A DNA stretch of 64,000 bases from NCBI GenBank assembly GCA_019095985.1, contig CM032667.1, forward strand, positions 44,130,351-44,194,350, read 5' to 3'. This document shows positions 43,588 to 55,018 of the stretch, piece after piece. Position numbers and translations under genes: made by a program. The stretch comes from Streblospio benedicti. Its lineage: Eukaryota; Annelida; Polychaeta; Spionida; Spionidae. Within the stretch, counting starts at the first letter, position 1, and every line of letters starts with the position of its first letter. The notes beneath the pieces were generated by a model. That model made no database searches and was not told the DNA's origin. It was given only the letters and a program-made list of their open reading frames with translations.

Positions 43588-44758
43588 TTGACCAAGCGAA
43601 AACCCGCGTGTTTGATATTATATAAGCACACCGATCAAGTAAAATAGACTGGTTAAAGCATGTTTATTATCAGTGCCATGTTTGACCATTTGAGGCAGCT
43701 AACGTAATCCATGTAAAAAATAAAGATTTGTGTCAACATTATTTTGTAATTGTTTGGGGTATATCACATTAGAATGTTATTGGTGACAGCAAAGAACTTA
43801 GATAACTATGAGAAGTATCACTGCCTATAAGCTTCATGATTTCTGTTATGTATTGTTAATGTTGTGTTGCTGAGTATAATTTAGAGTCAGTACTATAACC
43901 TGAGAAGCATTGTTTTGTTTTTGTTCTAATTAAAAGTATCAGTTGTGTTTTAATTTTGACATGAAAATGTAGTAAATTATTTGTACAAGTTTGCAAAATT
44001 GAGAAGATGTTTGAAATAAAATTATATATAAAAAGAAACTTATATGGTGGTTATATAAAACAGTGGCAAGGAAAGACAAATGTACATATTTGTACACAAA
44101 ATGCCAGATTATATAGAATCAATGCTTTAACACTATGATTTGCTTCTTCTTTTTCTGCTGTGTTCAGTTTTTTTAATTGCTCAAAAATGTTAAATGATTT
44201 GGTATACAGCATACAGGATATGGTCTCACTTGTTTTGCTTCTTGTATTTCTGCTGTGTTCAGTGCTTTCATAAATGTTTATAATTGTTTACTGTTTTATT
44301 TCATAAATTGGTAGCCTACCGTTGATGCCCCACCCACACCCACACAAACGACTGGGAAAGTCAGGCCATGGACTCGTGACCACCTTTGTCCTTCCTACTG
44401 GCCTGTTATCAATGTTCCAGGTGTTCAATCAATGTCATTTTAGGCCATTGAAGTAATAAAAGCTAATAAACAAAGCATCAAATGATGATTGCATTGTGTT
44501 CCCTCTGGACAGTCACACCACTATATATGTATGAGAGATTAGATGACATCACTTACCGGGGTGGATTTGAATTATGGAGACCATATGTGTGTCTAAAATA
44601 TGGCCTAAAGCATTTGGAAGGGGATTTTCAAATTCCATCAAACTGGGAAATGGTTTACCTCTCTAAGATGTAATAACATATGTATTATTATGACACACTC
44701 ATCTAGGAATTCAGCAGTAAACTTCCAAAGCACAACAGTCTCATATGTACATGTAAAT
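43588..44758. other. Intergenic, nothing firmly recognised
   Basis: The first 100 bases are homologous to 59454-59560. A 63-codon plus-strand frame at 44482-44673 has fair composition but no splice or start support. Confidence 0.4.
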
Positions 44759-44769
44759 TGTGTGGTTTG

Positions 44770-45622
44770 TTTGGTTGAGATTTGATGACACTACTACTTA
44801 CATTTTTACATTGACTTAACGTTGCAGTCACCATCACGGGACCTTCAACAGAAGGGACTTCTTCTGGTCTTCCTTGATGACGTCACATGGCGCTTCGTCT
44901 GACAGGTGGAATTCCCGTCAGACAGCAGATGGAGGAGGGTCGGGGGGATGCTCTTGCCTTGGTTGAGGTTTAGCTGCGGTTGGTGCTTGTAGATCTCTAT
45001 TGCTTCTAAGATCTTCCTTCGGTGTATATTATCCTCTCTGCCGATGATCTTCGCAGAGTCTTGATTGAACAGGTGTCCTGTACTGCTGGTGTGGATTTGT
45101 ACAGCTGACTGAGAGGATTTCGGGTCCAAGTGTTCTTTCAGGCGGGTTTCCAGGTTTCTGCCCGTTTCCCCTATGTACGTCTCCTTGCAGCTGGGACAAG
45201 AGATGTTGTATATAATCCCACACGTCTTCTTGGGATCGTTCTTGTCTTTGGGGCGTACTAATAGGTTACGTATGGTATTACGTATGTGACGTCATCAAGG
45301 AAGACCAGAAGAAGTCACTTCTGTTGAAGGTCCCGTGATGGTGACTGCAACGTTAAGTTAATGTAAAAATGTAAGTGGTAGTGTCATCAAATCTCAACCA
45401 AATGGATATTCCTACTACTAAAAACAGTCTTCATAAATTCTATTCTCACTTTTCTGTCAAGCAAGCTCCTGTCACTGTATTGACATAGCTGAAGAGACAT
45501 CTTCCATTTTACTATATCAAGTGGCCCTGACGGGACTCGAACTCACGACAGAAAAGTGAGAATAGAATTGAATTCACAAGCAAGACTTGGGAAAAAACAT
45601 ATACAATTAGTCTTCATAAAGA
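44770..45622 (-). mobile_element. Penelope-like element with GIY-YIG endonuclease end, 11-bp TSD
   Basis: On the minus strand, from about 45280 to 44940, a continuous frame encodes CGIIYNISCPSCKETYIGET, then GRNLETRLKEHL, SAVQIHTSSTGHLF, REDNIHRRKILEAIEIYKHQ and PQLNLNQG. This is the GIY-YIG nuclease and C-terminal block characteristic of Penelope-like elements. Inverted end arms (ttggttgagatttgatgaca ...) flank it as in the 34.6-kb copy. The direct repeat tgtgtggtttg (44759-44769, 45623-45633) is an 11-bp target-site duplication. The reverse-transcriptase part is missing (5'-truncated). A further small element lies inside its 3' end (45436-45569). Confidence 0.78.
45436..45569. repeat. Nested insert with inverted ends and tRNA-like B box
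   Basis: aattctattctcacttttct(gtc) and its inverse at 45547-45569 bound about 88 bases. On the minus strand GTGAGTTCGAGTCCCGTCAG (inside 45527-45546) fits a pol III B box (GTTCGANNC), so this may be a tRNA-derived SINE piece. The cagtcttcataaa tail of the host element appears on both sides. Confidence 0.4.
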
Positions 45623-45633
45623 TGTGTGGTTTG

Positions 45634-46009
45634 GTACCACATAAGCAGAAAAAATGAAAATCAGCCCAGAACTCGCCAAAAACGGCCCATTCCGTGCCGA
45701 ACCAGCCAAATCACTCCACATTTGATGCCAGGTCATGCACAATCCACCCCGAAATGACAAATCGGCGGTCTTTTGGAGGATCTGGAGTTAGGATCGGCCA
45801 TGTGAAATGGGGGCCTTACAGCGTTAGTTAGATGATGTCTAGGTTTGAATACTGACTATGCAGAATAATGTTTTTGGTTTGAAGGCTGGAGACAGAATGG
45901 TTTATTTTAGACGTGAATACATTATCCATGTATACAATGTTTTTCTGACACAAAAAAGGTGTGTTAGATATTGTTCACAGCCACGTTACTAATGGTATAG
46001 ACAGTAACA
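45634..46009. other. Intergenic, nothing recognised
   Basis: No features seen. Confidence 0.5.
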
Positions 46010-46731
46010 GAACAGTGCAACTACATAATATCATTTTCTCTTCACTCAACTAGATTTAACAAATTTATCCATTGCAATGACTAATCTTAAGTGGAGTTGT
46101 ATGCAATCATCCCTACCTTCTTTTGTTATTACAAAACCAAAGTAAAGATGATAATACTTGAATAGGAATATTTCAATAAAAAATCAAACGTCACATCAGT
46201 CAAATAAAACAGCAGTTAATAAAACAAAAGGTTCACACCAATTAACCCCAACCATCCTCATTTCTCAGACAAGTGGTATACTCTGTTTAGACATTAACTA
46301 ATTAAATAGACACATGTCACATTGAAAGTCACTTCCACAATGCTATTATCTATTCATACTACAATCAATACACTGTATATTCGAGATGTACAGACTTATA
46401 TAATTTTATGTAACTTTGCAAGTCAAATACCAGCTGCCTGCATTTAAGGAAAACTTTGCAAAGTAGTTGCTGCGCATCATATCAGTTTGAAAGTAAAGAA
46501 CTAAATGATATACTGTACAAGTTAAAGCATTGACAAAACATTGAAAAGAAGACTGTTCCAGATTTTCCAAGCACACCAATCTCAATACTTACTATAACCA
46601 ATTACTTGAAACACATATTACAAAAAAGTATATAAAAATCTATCAGTGACCCATCATTTAACTAACTGAATGTAAATGTAAATGTATTTTCATATATAAA
46701 AAAAGAACAGAAGTAATTCTATCATGATTGT
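46010..46731. repeat. Duplicated 3' flank of F-box copy 1
   Basis: Shared with 55019-55642 (gcaactacataatatcattt, gacaagtggtatactctgtt, ccaattacttgaaacacata) at about 93%, with several small indels. Probable 3' UTR plus downstream DNA of the F-box gene, copied together with it. Confidence 0.8.
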
Positions 46732-48219
46732 CTAACTACATATTCCTGGCAGTATTCTCTTCATGTATGAGAAGGACGTTATGTACTCGGGTGTCTTGGC
46801 TCGTTGCCCCTTGCAAATAACCCTCACACCTATATACGGTTTTATGATCTTGATACGATTCTTAGAGTAAGCTGAGACGTCAAGAAGACGAAGTGATGTG
46901 GAGTTTTCCACAAGACGCACTAGTCCCCGTTCTGTAATTCTAGGACATCCCCTAATGACCAACATTTCTATCGTCGACGAGTACTTAGCTATGCTCTCTA
47001 GTGCTGAATCTGATATCATGATTTCCGGTTTAGAATGGGAGAATAGAAATTTACATGGTGAATAATCTAGTATAATGCTTTTCATTCTCACTCCATGTCT
47101 TGCAATTGCATCAATGGCAACATCCGTAATGTGTCTGCAGTCAGAAAGGTTTATCTCCTCCAACCATTGACAACTGCTTACCAATGTTATGATACTTGCA
47201 TCATTCAATTCGACAAAATGATCATGTTGCAAAGAAACGCTTCTCAGGTGTTGTAAATCTCCCAATGCTCTGACGCGATCTGGTGTCAACTGCAGGGTAT
47301 AGTTTAGGATATAATTCAGTTCCAAAGTTGTAAGGTTTGGACAACATTTGACAATGGCTGGGATTGTTTCATCTGTGATATGGCAACTCTCCAGCGACAA
47401 TACTCTTAGCTGCCTGCATCCGTAAAGAAGTCTCTCAAAGACATCATCAAAAGGTTGGATCATGAAACTCAAGTGTAGAGACACTAAATGCTGCAAATTC
47501 CCTAATGGAAGTAACAAACTTAATGGTTTCTGTGCTTGTGCAGGCCAGTTGTATTTGATGCTCAGTGTCTGCAACTGGGGACACCCATCTGCTAAGCTTT
47601 GCCACATATCACCATTCTCGTGTTTATAGACAAAAACAGCCAGACGCTGTAGGTTATGAGCATGCCGGGCTATAGCTATCACGTCACGTCCCTGAATCAC
47701 GCCCCCTACGAATAATGTCGTCAAATTCTGGCACCCATTAACTAGCCGTGAAATCGCTTCAGGGTCCATAAATACACCGTCACGTTCTTTTTCCTCAGTC
47801 AAATACAGATGTTTGAGTCTTGGACAACTCTCTGCAATAACTGAAAGGATTGGAAGACTGTACTGGAGTAATTCATGCGGCCTTGTTAACGTGCAGTCAG
47901 TCATAAAAAGTGTCTCCAAGTCTGGTAACTGCTTCAACAGAGTAGGAATGGCACTGACGTCACTATATCTTCCACCATTCATATCCAAACATAGTGTATA
48001 CTTCAACACGTTCATGTGAACTAGTACATCAACAAGTTTAGTGTCTATCTTCTTGAGATCTCCAATGTTCAAAACTCGCCACAATCGTGGGACAACGACG
48101 GCTTTCATCCATGTATTGCAAACCAATCTGCACTTGACCAAGTCAGACAAGGAGAGATGTTGAAATATATGTACTAACATCTCAGGTGCCATGATTCTGT
48201 AGCTTATCTCAGAGTCCAT
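46732..48219 (-). CDS. F-box/LRR protein, copy 1
   Basis: A single-exon frame of 495 residues from ATG at 48219. Residues 9-48 are an F-box (MAPEMLVHIFQHLSLSDLVK, CRLVCNTWMKAV). From about residue 75 to 460 there are 12 or so AMN1-type leucine-rich repeats (CPRLKHLYL, GCQNLTTLFV, GCRQLRVLSLESCHITDETI, CCPNLTTLELNY, LEEINLSDCRHITDVAIDAI, IEMLVIRGCPRITERGLVRL). By family it would bind SKP1/CUL1 through the F-box and recruit a substrate for ubiquitination via the LRRs; the substrate is unknown. The absence of introns suggests an ancestral retrocopy. A second copy with 498 residues lies at 55643-57139 in the same orientation. Confidence 0.88.
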   Translation of the reverse strand: MDSEISYRIMAPEMLVHIFQHLSLSDLVKCRLVCNTWMKAVVVPRLWRVLNIGDLKKIDTKLVDVLVHMNVLKYTLCLDMNGGRYSDVSAIPTLLKQLPDLETLFMTDCTLTRPHELLQYSLPILSVIAESCPRLKHLYLTEEKERDGVFMDPEAISRLVNGCQNLTTLFVGGVIQGRDVIAIARHAHNLQRLAVFVYKHENGDMWQSLADGCPQLQTLSIKYNWPAQAQKPLSLLLPLGNLQHLVSLHLSFMIQPFDDVFERLLYGCRQLRVLSLESCHITDETIPAIVKCCPNLTTLELNYILNYTLQLTPDRVRALGDLQHLRSVSLQHDHFVELNDASIITLVSSCQWLEEINLSDCRHITDVAIDAIARHGVRMKSIILDYSPCKFLFSHSKPEIMISDSALESIAKYSSTIEMLVIRGCPRITERGLVRLVENSTSLRLLDVSAYSKNRIKIIKPYIGVRVICKGQRAKTPEYITSFSYMKRILPGICS

Positions 48220-48463
48220 TTTGATTGGTGTTTTCTGTCAATGAAACTTCTACTTTTCAATGATTTTATCTGTTATCATGTTGGTTTGTGTTGAATTGAT
48301 ATCTAGTAATGTTAGTTTGATACTGAAGTATTATTGACGTATTTAAAACCACAGAAGAGTTATTGACGTATTCAAAACCAGTTAAATCAATAATCCAGGA
48401 AGACTATACTTAAAATCAATAGTCCCGCGCACAAGTCTGTAATATGTAGTCTATACATGAAAT
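48220..48463. other. 5' flank of F-box copy 1
   Basis: The first 80 bases match the 5' flank of copy 2 (attttgattggtgttttctg, caatgaaacttctacttttc); similarity then fades out. A tandem pair ttattgacgtatttaaaacca occurs near 48330-48380. Confidence 0.55.
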
Positions 48464-48465
48464 TA

Positions 48466-50413
48466 GGGTTGGACCATTACTTATATGGGTGGGGGGTGCC
48501 CGAGTAAAATAAGGTAAAAAAATGTCTGTTCACCGAACACATGGGGAAAAAATTGTTTGTTCTCATTTCAAAATGAAAAAAAATTGTTTCATTTCTAAGG
48601 AAAAAGAAATATTTACACAAATGTCGATTTTTACGCGTTTATGGCATTCATTTTTACTTACAGTATGTTTATTGATGGCAGTGATGCTAATGTATTTCTT
48701 CTCTATTCTCTATTTCAAACATTAGCACAAATATTCTGAATATGCCAAATACTTTATTATCTTCTTTCTCCTAAAGCAAAGGCAAATGTTGACACTGAAA
48801 TGATATACAATATACATCTGGAATCTGGAAGGTTATGTTGCCTCAATCAAATATGATATTAACTGAAAATGGATAGAGAGAGCGCAGCGTTTAGTTTAGT
48901 CTGTCACTGCGCCACTGACCAGGGATACCTTGAATTGGTCAATGGATTCTGCAGTGACTTGATACTCCTGTAGTTGATACATAGTATACCATGAATGAAG
49001 AAGTTCCTTCAAAAATTTTTTGAATGTCAGTGACATCTTCTTTGTACTGCGAACAGGTGTCACAATCTGATTATCAATATACAATTGAGTCAAAAACTTT
49101 ATTTTTAGATTTATCGCTTAAAAATTCAATATGTTACCAACAGTTTTTAGTATCCATAATCTATTCATAATTACATGAAGCGTTCTTTGCATGCAATCAG
49201 CATATCCTGTGTACCATATATCTGTGCATGAAAACCCATGAGCTTTTCTCTGAAAAATGTTTCGTTTTGGACCTTTGGCGATAGAAAAAATTCTCATTTA
49301 TACGCCCAGGGGTGTTAATTCAAGTATCAAGCCCATCAGATCTTCAGAGTATTACTTATGAGCTGCGGATTACCAAATATAAGAGAGGTTCACTTGTCAC
49401 AGTGATGTATCTAGGCCGCATATCTGCATATTTTACTTTTTTTTTCACATAGGCATACACATTGTGTGTAAATTTGGAGAAAATCGAATGAAAAATAAAC
49501 CAGCTATGGTTTATACTTACAAATTTTGATGGACCCCAGGGGCATGATTCAACTATGGAATGATGGTCATATAGACAAATACACCATGTATAAATTTGAT
49601 GAAAATTGAAAAAAATGTATAATCCAGCTACGGTTTGTACTAAAAAAATTGATGGACCCCTGGGGCGGGGTCAATTTTCCGCCATGGAGCATGATTCAAA
49701 CATGGAATGACAATCTATTAGCCATACAAGTTGTGTGCAAGATAGATGAAAATTGAATGAAAAATAAAGAAACTATTGTGCAAATATTAATTGTGGATGT
49801 GCAGCCAAACAAATTGACAGCCAAAAGGTGATCTGACAGCCGAGGTAAAAAATGTATATGGTTCTTTGAAGCTTCACATATAATAAATAATAATGTTAAT
49901 TAATTTCGATTCATTTTCAAAATTGACATATAAATATTATTAGTGTTTTCAAAACATTCCACGCTGTTGTAATACACTAGTAATGAATACAAATTAATTA
50001 AAATTTGAGAAGTCGTTGTCAATTTTGTATGCAAAAAAATGTTGACATTAAAGTACAGATTGAAAAAAATGTTTGTCAGTGTCATCGTGTGAAATAAAAA
50101 GTTTGCATAATATGGCCATATGAAAAAAAAAATGTTTGTTAGAAAATAATTTACAAATAAATTACTAATTTATTTCAATACATTCCATGCTGTTTTAATA
50201 CTTTAGTAATAAATACAAATTTATTAAAATTTGAGAAATCGTTGTCAATTTTGTGTGCAAAAAAAATGTTGACATTAAAGTACAGATTGAAAAAAAGTTT
50301 GTCAGCGTCATCATTGTGAAAAAAAAAGTTTGCATAATATGGCCATGTGAAAAAAAATTGTTTGCTAGAAAATGATTTAAGCGTGCCCCCCAAACTAAGT
50401 AATGGTCAGCCCC
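48466..50413. mobile_element. 1.95-kb element with GGACCATTACTTA-type TIRs
   Basis: The left end AGGGTTGGACCATTACTTAT (then a G-run) and right end CTAAGTAATGGTCAGCCCC are imperfect inverted repeats flanked by TA (48464-48465, 50414-50415). The interior holds diverged direct repeats around gatggacccctggggc (49300-49740) and a 226-bp tandem duplication near its right end. No transposase frame. It is an unusually long member of the same terminal-sequence group as the elements at 16698, 37066 and 63417. Confidence 0.6.
49935..50385 (+). repeat. 226-bp tandem duplication within the element
   Basis: cattccacgctgttgtaata at 49955 recurs as cattccatgctgttttaata at 50181. Matching continues through gtcgttgtcaattttg and gtttgcataatatggccat, at about 88% identity. 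Confidence 0.8.
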
Positions 50414-50698
50414 TAATATTTATAAATGAAATTACAATGAACTACTATGAACTACGAGGAGAGACAAGAGAATGAAGGCATGAGAACTGGAAGTGAATCA
50501 ATCTTAGTCTAACAGCATCAGCAAACGAGACGACACCCGCAGCAGGGACACAGCTCCGGGATCTATGTTTATGATAGTGTGCAATCTTCACATCCACAAG
50601 TAGGTCGGTGTCTAATGCTGTTGCTGCTATAAACCCAGCAGACGTAGCATAAACAGCCTCATGGACCAAAACCAGCACCAGGTACAAATAAAAGTAAC

Positions 50699-50800
50699 AA
50701 CAGCAGCGGCAGATGAATATTTATAATACATAAGTAACAGAAACAGCAGCAAGCAGCAGCGGCAAGCAGCAGCACCAGTAGCACCACTACCAGCAGTAAC
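50699..50800 (+). repeat. Imperfect CAG/AGC microsatellite
   Basis: cagcagcggcag, aacagcagcaagcagcagc, cagcagcaccagtagcacca: broken CAG runs without an associated coding frame. Confidence 0.75.
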
Positions 50801-50856
50801 CTCTTTGATAAAACATTGTACCAGCTTCTACGCACACAGTGCTATTACCCTCATGG

Positions 50857-51010
50857 GCAGATCCAGGGAGGGGGTGTGTGCAGGGAACGCGGGTCCATTA
50901 CGATTCGCCAGGAAAACTTTTCGCCATGAAAATTTTTGGGTCGTTCCATCAGCAAATGCAGGTCGGTCCGTCTCGAAAACCCGGGCTGGTCCATCACGAA
51001 AATTTTGAGC
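50857..51010. mobile_element. GCAGATCCAGG MITE family, one-ended copy
   Basis: Starts GGGCAGATCCAGGGAGGGGG, but no matching right terminus was found. The interior has repeated ggtc(c/g)gt(c/t)c and gaaaattttg motifs. Low-confidence family member. Confidence 0.35.
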
Positions 51011-51658
51011 CCTAATTTCGTGATTACATCCTCATTTGTGGGCGCATTTTAACATACAGTTCCTCATTTTAAAGCTAAGAATACACATGATAAGAATATA
51101 GATATTAGACTGGAATCAACGCTAATGCAATGACTGTGTAATCTGCATCGTATCAATGCGCCTAGTACAATAATAATGAATCTCAGAACATTAAAAACAA
51201 CACTGCCATCCATCAAACTGCCTGTTAAGAAAATGATGAGAAGCAGAGTGGTATACAAAATAACAAAATAACGATACATGAGACATACATATAGTTTGAA
51301 TAATATAATATATATAAACAGGCAGTACAAATAATGGTAAGATCCGACCATACATTTTCATGGCAAAGGTTTTAACAACAGCAGGAACAAGGGATGGTGG
51401 CCAGGTTTTTTGTGAACAAATGCCAACGGCATCAGAAACAAAAGGAAAAAAGAATCAGAAGGATGTGGAATAAAATGCAAAACGTGAGCAATATGAAATT
51501 TATATTCACCTTCAATCTAAGAACAACATTGATGTGGATACGTGTTTGCCTGTGCATATTTTGAATTAATATAGCTTATAGCGACTGTAGATATTTTTTA
51601 ACTGTAGAAAAAACCTTCTACATTCTTTATTTTTCTTTAAACCGTTTGTTAACTATGG
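51011..51658. other. Intergenic, nothing recognised
   Basis: AT-rich; the minus-strand frame here (51064-51351) is Ile/Leu/Phe-rich noise. Confidence 0.5.
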
Positions 51659-51833
51659 GCAGATCCAGGTTGATTTTCTTACTACAAAGTGTGGGGGTGG
51701 AAGGCAATTGATGATGTAATTTAGAAAATTCTAGAAGATCTCTAGGGCTTAATGTGTGAAAATGCACAAAACCTACCTTGTGCCTTTCCGTTGAGAACAT
51801 AATGTACCCACGCCGCTTCCGCCACCTGGATCT
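51659..51833. mobile_element. GCAGATCCAGG MITE family, copy
   Basis: Left terminus GCAGATCCAGG and right terminus CCTGGATCT (51825-51833). The interior differs from the 14.7/18.1-kb copies, so it is a sister subfamily sharing only the ends. Confidence 0.55.
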
Positions 51834-53464
51834 ACATAGAAGAACTGCATATTATGCAGCTAGACAAGAAACGGAAATTGCTTGTGCATTTTCTAAACTC
51901 TGCAAAATGGCATTTGCTGTCCAATAAAATCATCAAATTAATTGCATCATTGTTCTGTTTTATTATTTTTGTTACATAACTCTCTATATATGCATATGGT
52001 ACAGTGGCCAATATGCACTTTGTCTGCTGTTTGAGTATCATTTTGAGCTTGGCCTTAGCACGGTTATACGACTGAATTAAAACAGCAAAACTACCTGTAA
52101 ACGCTCACTTTCACCATCAGCATAATGAGAAAACAAAAAACATAAATTAAGAATAGTTAATAATGTGTTTAGGTATGAGAGGAATTTTGAAAAATATTAA
52201 AGTGTTCTTAGCGTACATTGTTGCAATCAAGTACGCTCAAGCACTCAAGATGTCTTCATCGTCAGCAGCACATCATGAGCATCATCTACAAGTTTCTACA
52301 CTCCATGCATATCTCCATCTTCACTCCAATCTGACCATCAATACACCAACGAGCTACCATCCCGACCACCATCCGAAACAGAGTGTCTTGTCCAAAACGC
52401 CTTCATTCTATACTTGTATTAACCATACTTGAGCGTGATGTACCTGGTAATATTGACCACAAAGGCAGCAAGGTGATCTTTGGTGGTGCTAACCTCTCGT
52501 TGTGCCACGCGTGCGGCGATCGGCTGCTTTCTTATTTTTCATTTGATCTGATTTATTTTGTTTATTGATGGATTGATTGACTCATCGTTGTCCGATGAAT
52601 GTCTTGTCTCCTACACCTATGTAATTGGTACAGGGAAGAAATACCTGCACACTGGATGATGTAAGTGGTGATAGGTTGTGCATGCCCGTCAACACTCTCT
52701 ATTCCTGTTAATCAGCTCTTGGTACAGGTTCGGAAACTGAAACCTGCACCTACTGATTTAGTATTGGTCAATCAGTGGTAATATGTGTTCCATCCATACA
52801 TATCATTGTATATACTGATTAATTTTACGGGTTATAAAAGCTGAGTTTGACTGTGGTACACATTTGAAAATAATGCAACAACATGGTCAAACTATTAAAA
52901 GTGTATGTACATCTTTACTATCTATTAAAATCTCATCTCCATCCAGTATGTTGTGGACAAGCGTATATATAATTAGTTCTTGTTCATAAATACGACAATT
53001 GATAGATTGTATTTTTTTCCTAAATCACCAGTTACCAATACATGTCATTGTCTTTCACCAATCCCCAGGAATTGTAATTGAATAGGTTCCATCACATAGC
53101 ACACACTTAAATACAGGCAATTCACAATTCACGCTCAAGATTTAGAGCAAATCACCAATCACATTTTGCTACATTGACACCCTCATAGAGAGTGCTTTCG
53201 ACACTCTCCTGGCTTTATCTTCAAGCAGTTTTACTCACACAGCATGTCTGCAAACGGCCGAATTCTTTTCTCACACCACAAGCTCTCAGGCTCCAACACA
53301 GGAATCAGCTGGGGCGAACACAATAGTGCCAAGCGTCACCAGCATCTTTCTCGCCGCCCCCTCCCCCATTCTAGTGTTATCTTGCAATTGGCATAAGGTC
53401 GTTCCCAGCAGCCAGCCCATTGATAAGGTCTATTGTTGTCTCTCTGGCAGTCTCTGCTGCCGCA
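51834..53464. other. Intergenic, nothing recognised
   Basis: No convincing gene. An atc/cat-rich stretch (52250-52400) is low complexity. Confidence 0.5.
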
Positions 53465-55018
53465 GATTAAGTCGGCTGTAAAAAAAGTGAGGAAAGCGAG
53501 GAAGCAAAACAGGAGACTTTTTAAAAATTCCAAAATTTTCCCAAAAAAATTTTTTTTGGGGGGAAAAAAAAAATTTTTTTTTAAAAAAAAAAAAAGGGGC
53601 CCGGGTTTTTTTTTTTTGGGGTTTTAAAAAAAAGGGGGCCCCTTTTTTTTCCCCCCTTTTTTCCCTTTTAAAAGGTTTGGGGGGAAAAATTGGAAAAACC
53701 CCCAAAAATTTTTCCCCCCCCCCAAAACTTTGTTTTTTGGTTTAAAAGGGGGGGGCCCAGCCCAAAAAAAAACCCCCCCCCGGGGGTTTGGGGGAAAAAA
53801 AGGGCAAAAAAAAAGGGGGAAAAAAGGGAAAAAAAAATTTTTTTGGGGAAAATTTTTTTTTTTTGGGGGGGGAAACAAAAACCCAAAAAAAGGGGTTTTT
53901 TTTTTTTCCCCCAAAAAATTTTTTCCCCCTTTAAAAAAACCCCAAAATTTTTTTTTTTTTTTTAAAAAAATTTTTTTAAAAAAATTAAAAATTTTTAAAA
54001 AAGGGGGTTTTTTTTTTGGGAAAAAAAAAAAATTTTTTTTTTAAAACATTTTTTTTTTTTTAAAAAAAAATTTTTTTTTGCCCCAAAAAAAATTTTTTTT
54101 TTTTTTTTAAAAAAAAATTTTGGGGGGGTTTTTTTTTTTTTTTGGGGGGGAAAAAAAAAAATTTTTTGGGAAAAAATTTTTCAGGGGGGTTTTTTTTTTT
54201 TTTTTTAAACCCAAAACCCGGGTTTTTAAACCTTTTTTTTTCCCCCTTTTTTAATTTTTTTAAAAATTTTTTTTTTAAAAGGGGTTTTAATTTTTAATTT
54301 TAAATTTTTAAATTTTTTTTTTTTAAATTTTTTTTTTTTAAAATTTTAAAAAAAAATTTTTTTTTTTTGGGATGTTTTTTTTTTTTTTTTTAATTTTTTT
54401 TTAAAAAAAATTAAAAACCCCTTTTTTAAAAAAGGTTTTTTTTTTTTTTTTAAAAAAAAAAATTTTTTTTTTTTTAAAAGGCAAAAATTTTTTAAAAAAA
54501 TTTTTTTTTTAAAAAAAAAAATTTTTTTTTTTTTAAAAAATTTTTCCCCCAAAAAAAATTTTTTTTTTCCTTTTTTCCCCCCTTTTTTTTGGGGAAAAAA
54601 AAAAAAAAAAAATTTTTTTTAAATTTAAAAAAACCCAAAAAAAAAAGGGGGGAAAAATTTTTTAAAAAAAAGGGAAATTTTTTCCCCCCCCCCCCCCCGG
54701 GGTTTTGGCCCGGGGTTAAAAAAACCCCCCGGGGTTTCCCAATTTTTTTTTTTTTAAAAAAAAAAGGGGAAAAAAAAAAAAGGGTTTTAAAAAAAAAATT
54801 TTTTTTAATAAAAAAAAAAAACCCCAAAAAAAAAAAATTTTTTTTTAAAAAAATTTTTAAAAAAAAATTTTTTTAAAGGGGCCCGGGTTTTAAAAATTTG
54901 AAAAATTTGTTTTTAAAAATTTTTTTCCCCCCCCGGGGGTTTTAAAAGGGGGGGCCTTTTAAAAAAAAATTTTTTTTTTTGAAAAAAAAATTTTTTTTTC
55001 CCCCTTTTTTTTAAAAAA
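53465..55018. other. Low-quality sequence: homopolymer-run artefact
   Basis: About 1.55 kb consists almost only of runs of 3-20 identical bases (aaaa, tttt, gggg, cccc), with no normal dinucleotide texture. The change from ordinary sequence is gradual at the left (about 53465-53560) and abrupt at the right (55018/55019). This is the look of unreliable base calls at the end of a read placed into an assembly. Every open frame in it is meaningless. Confidence 0.93.

Noticed and set aside
44482-44673. 63-codon plus-strand frame with fairly protein-like sequence (ITYRGGFELWRPYVCLKYGL)
   Set aside because: No acceptor in phase and no homologue seen in the window. Might be a decayed exon of the orphan family, but cannot be supported.
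53433-54876. Several long Lys/Phe/Gly/Pro-rich open frames on both strands
   Set aside because: They lie in the homopolymer artefact; translation of runs of one base gives these residues automatically.
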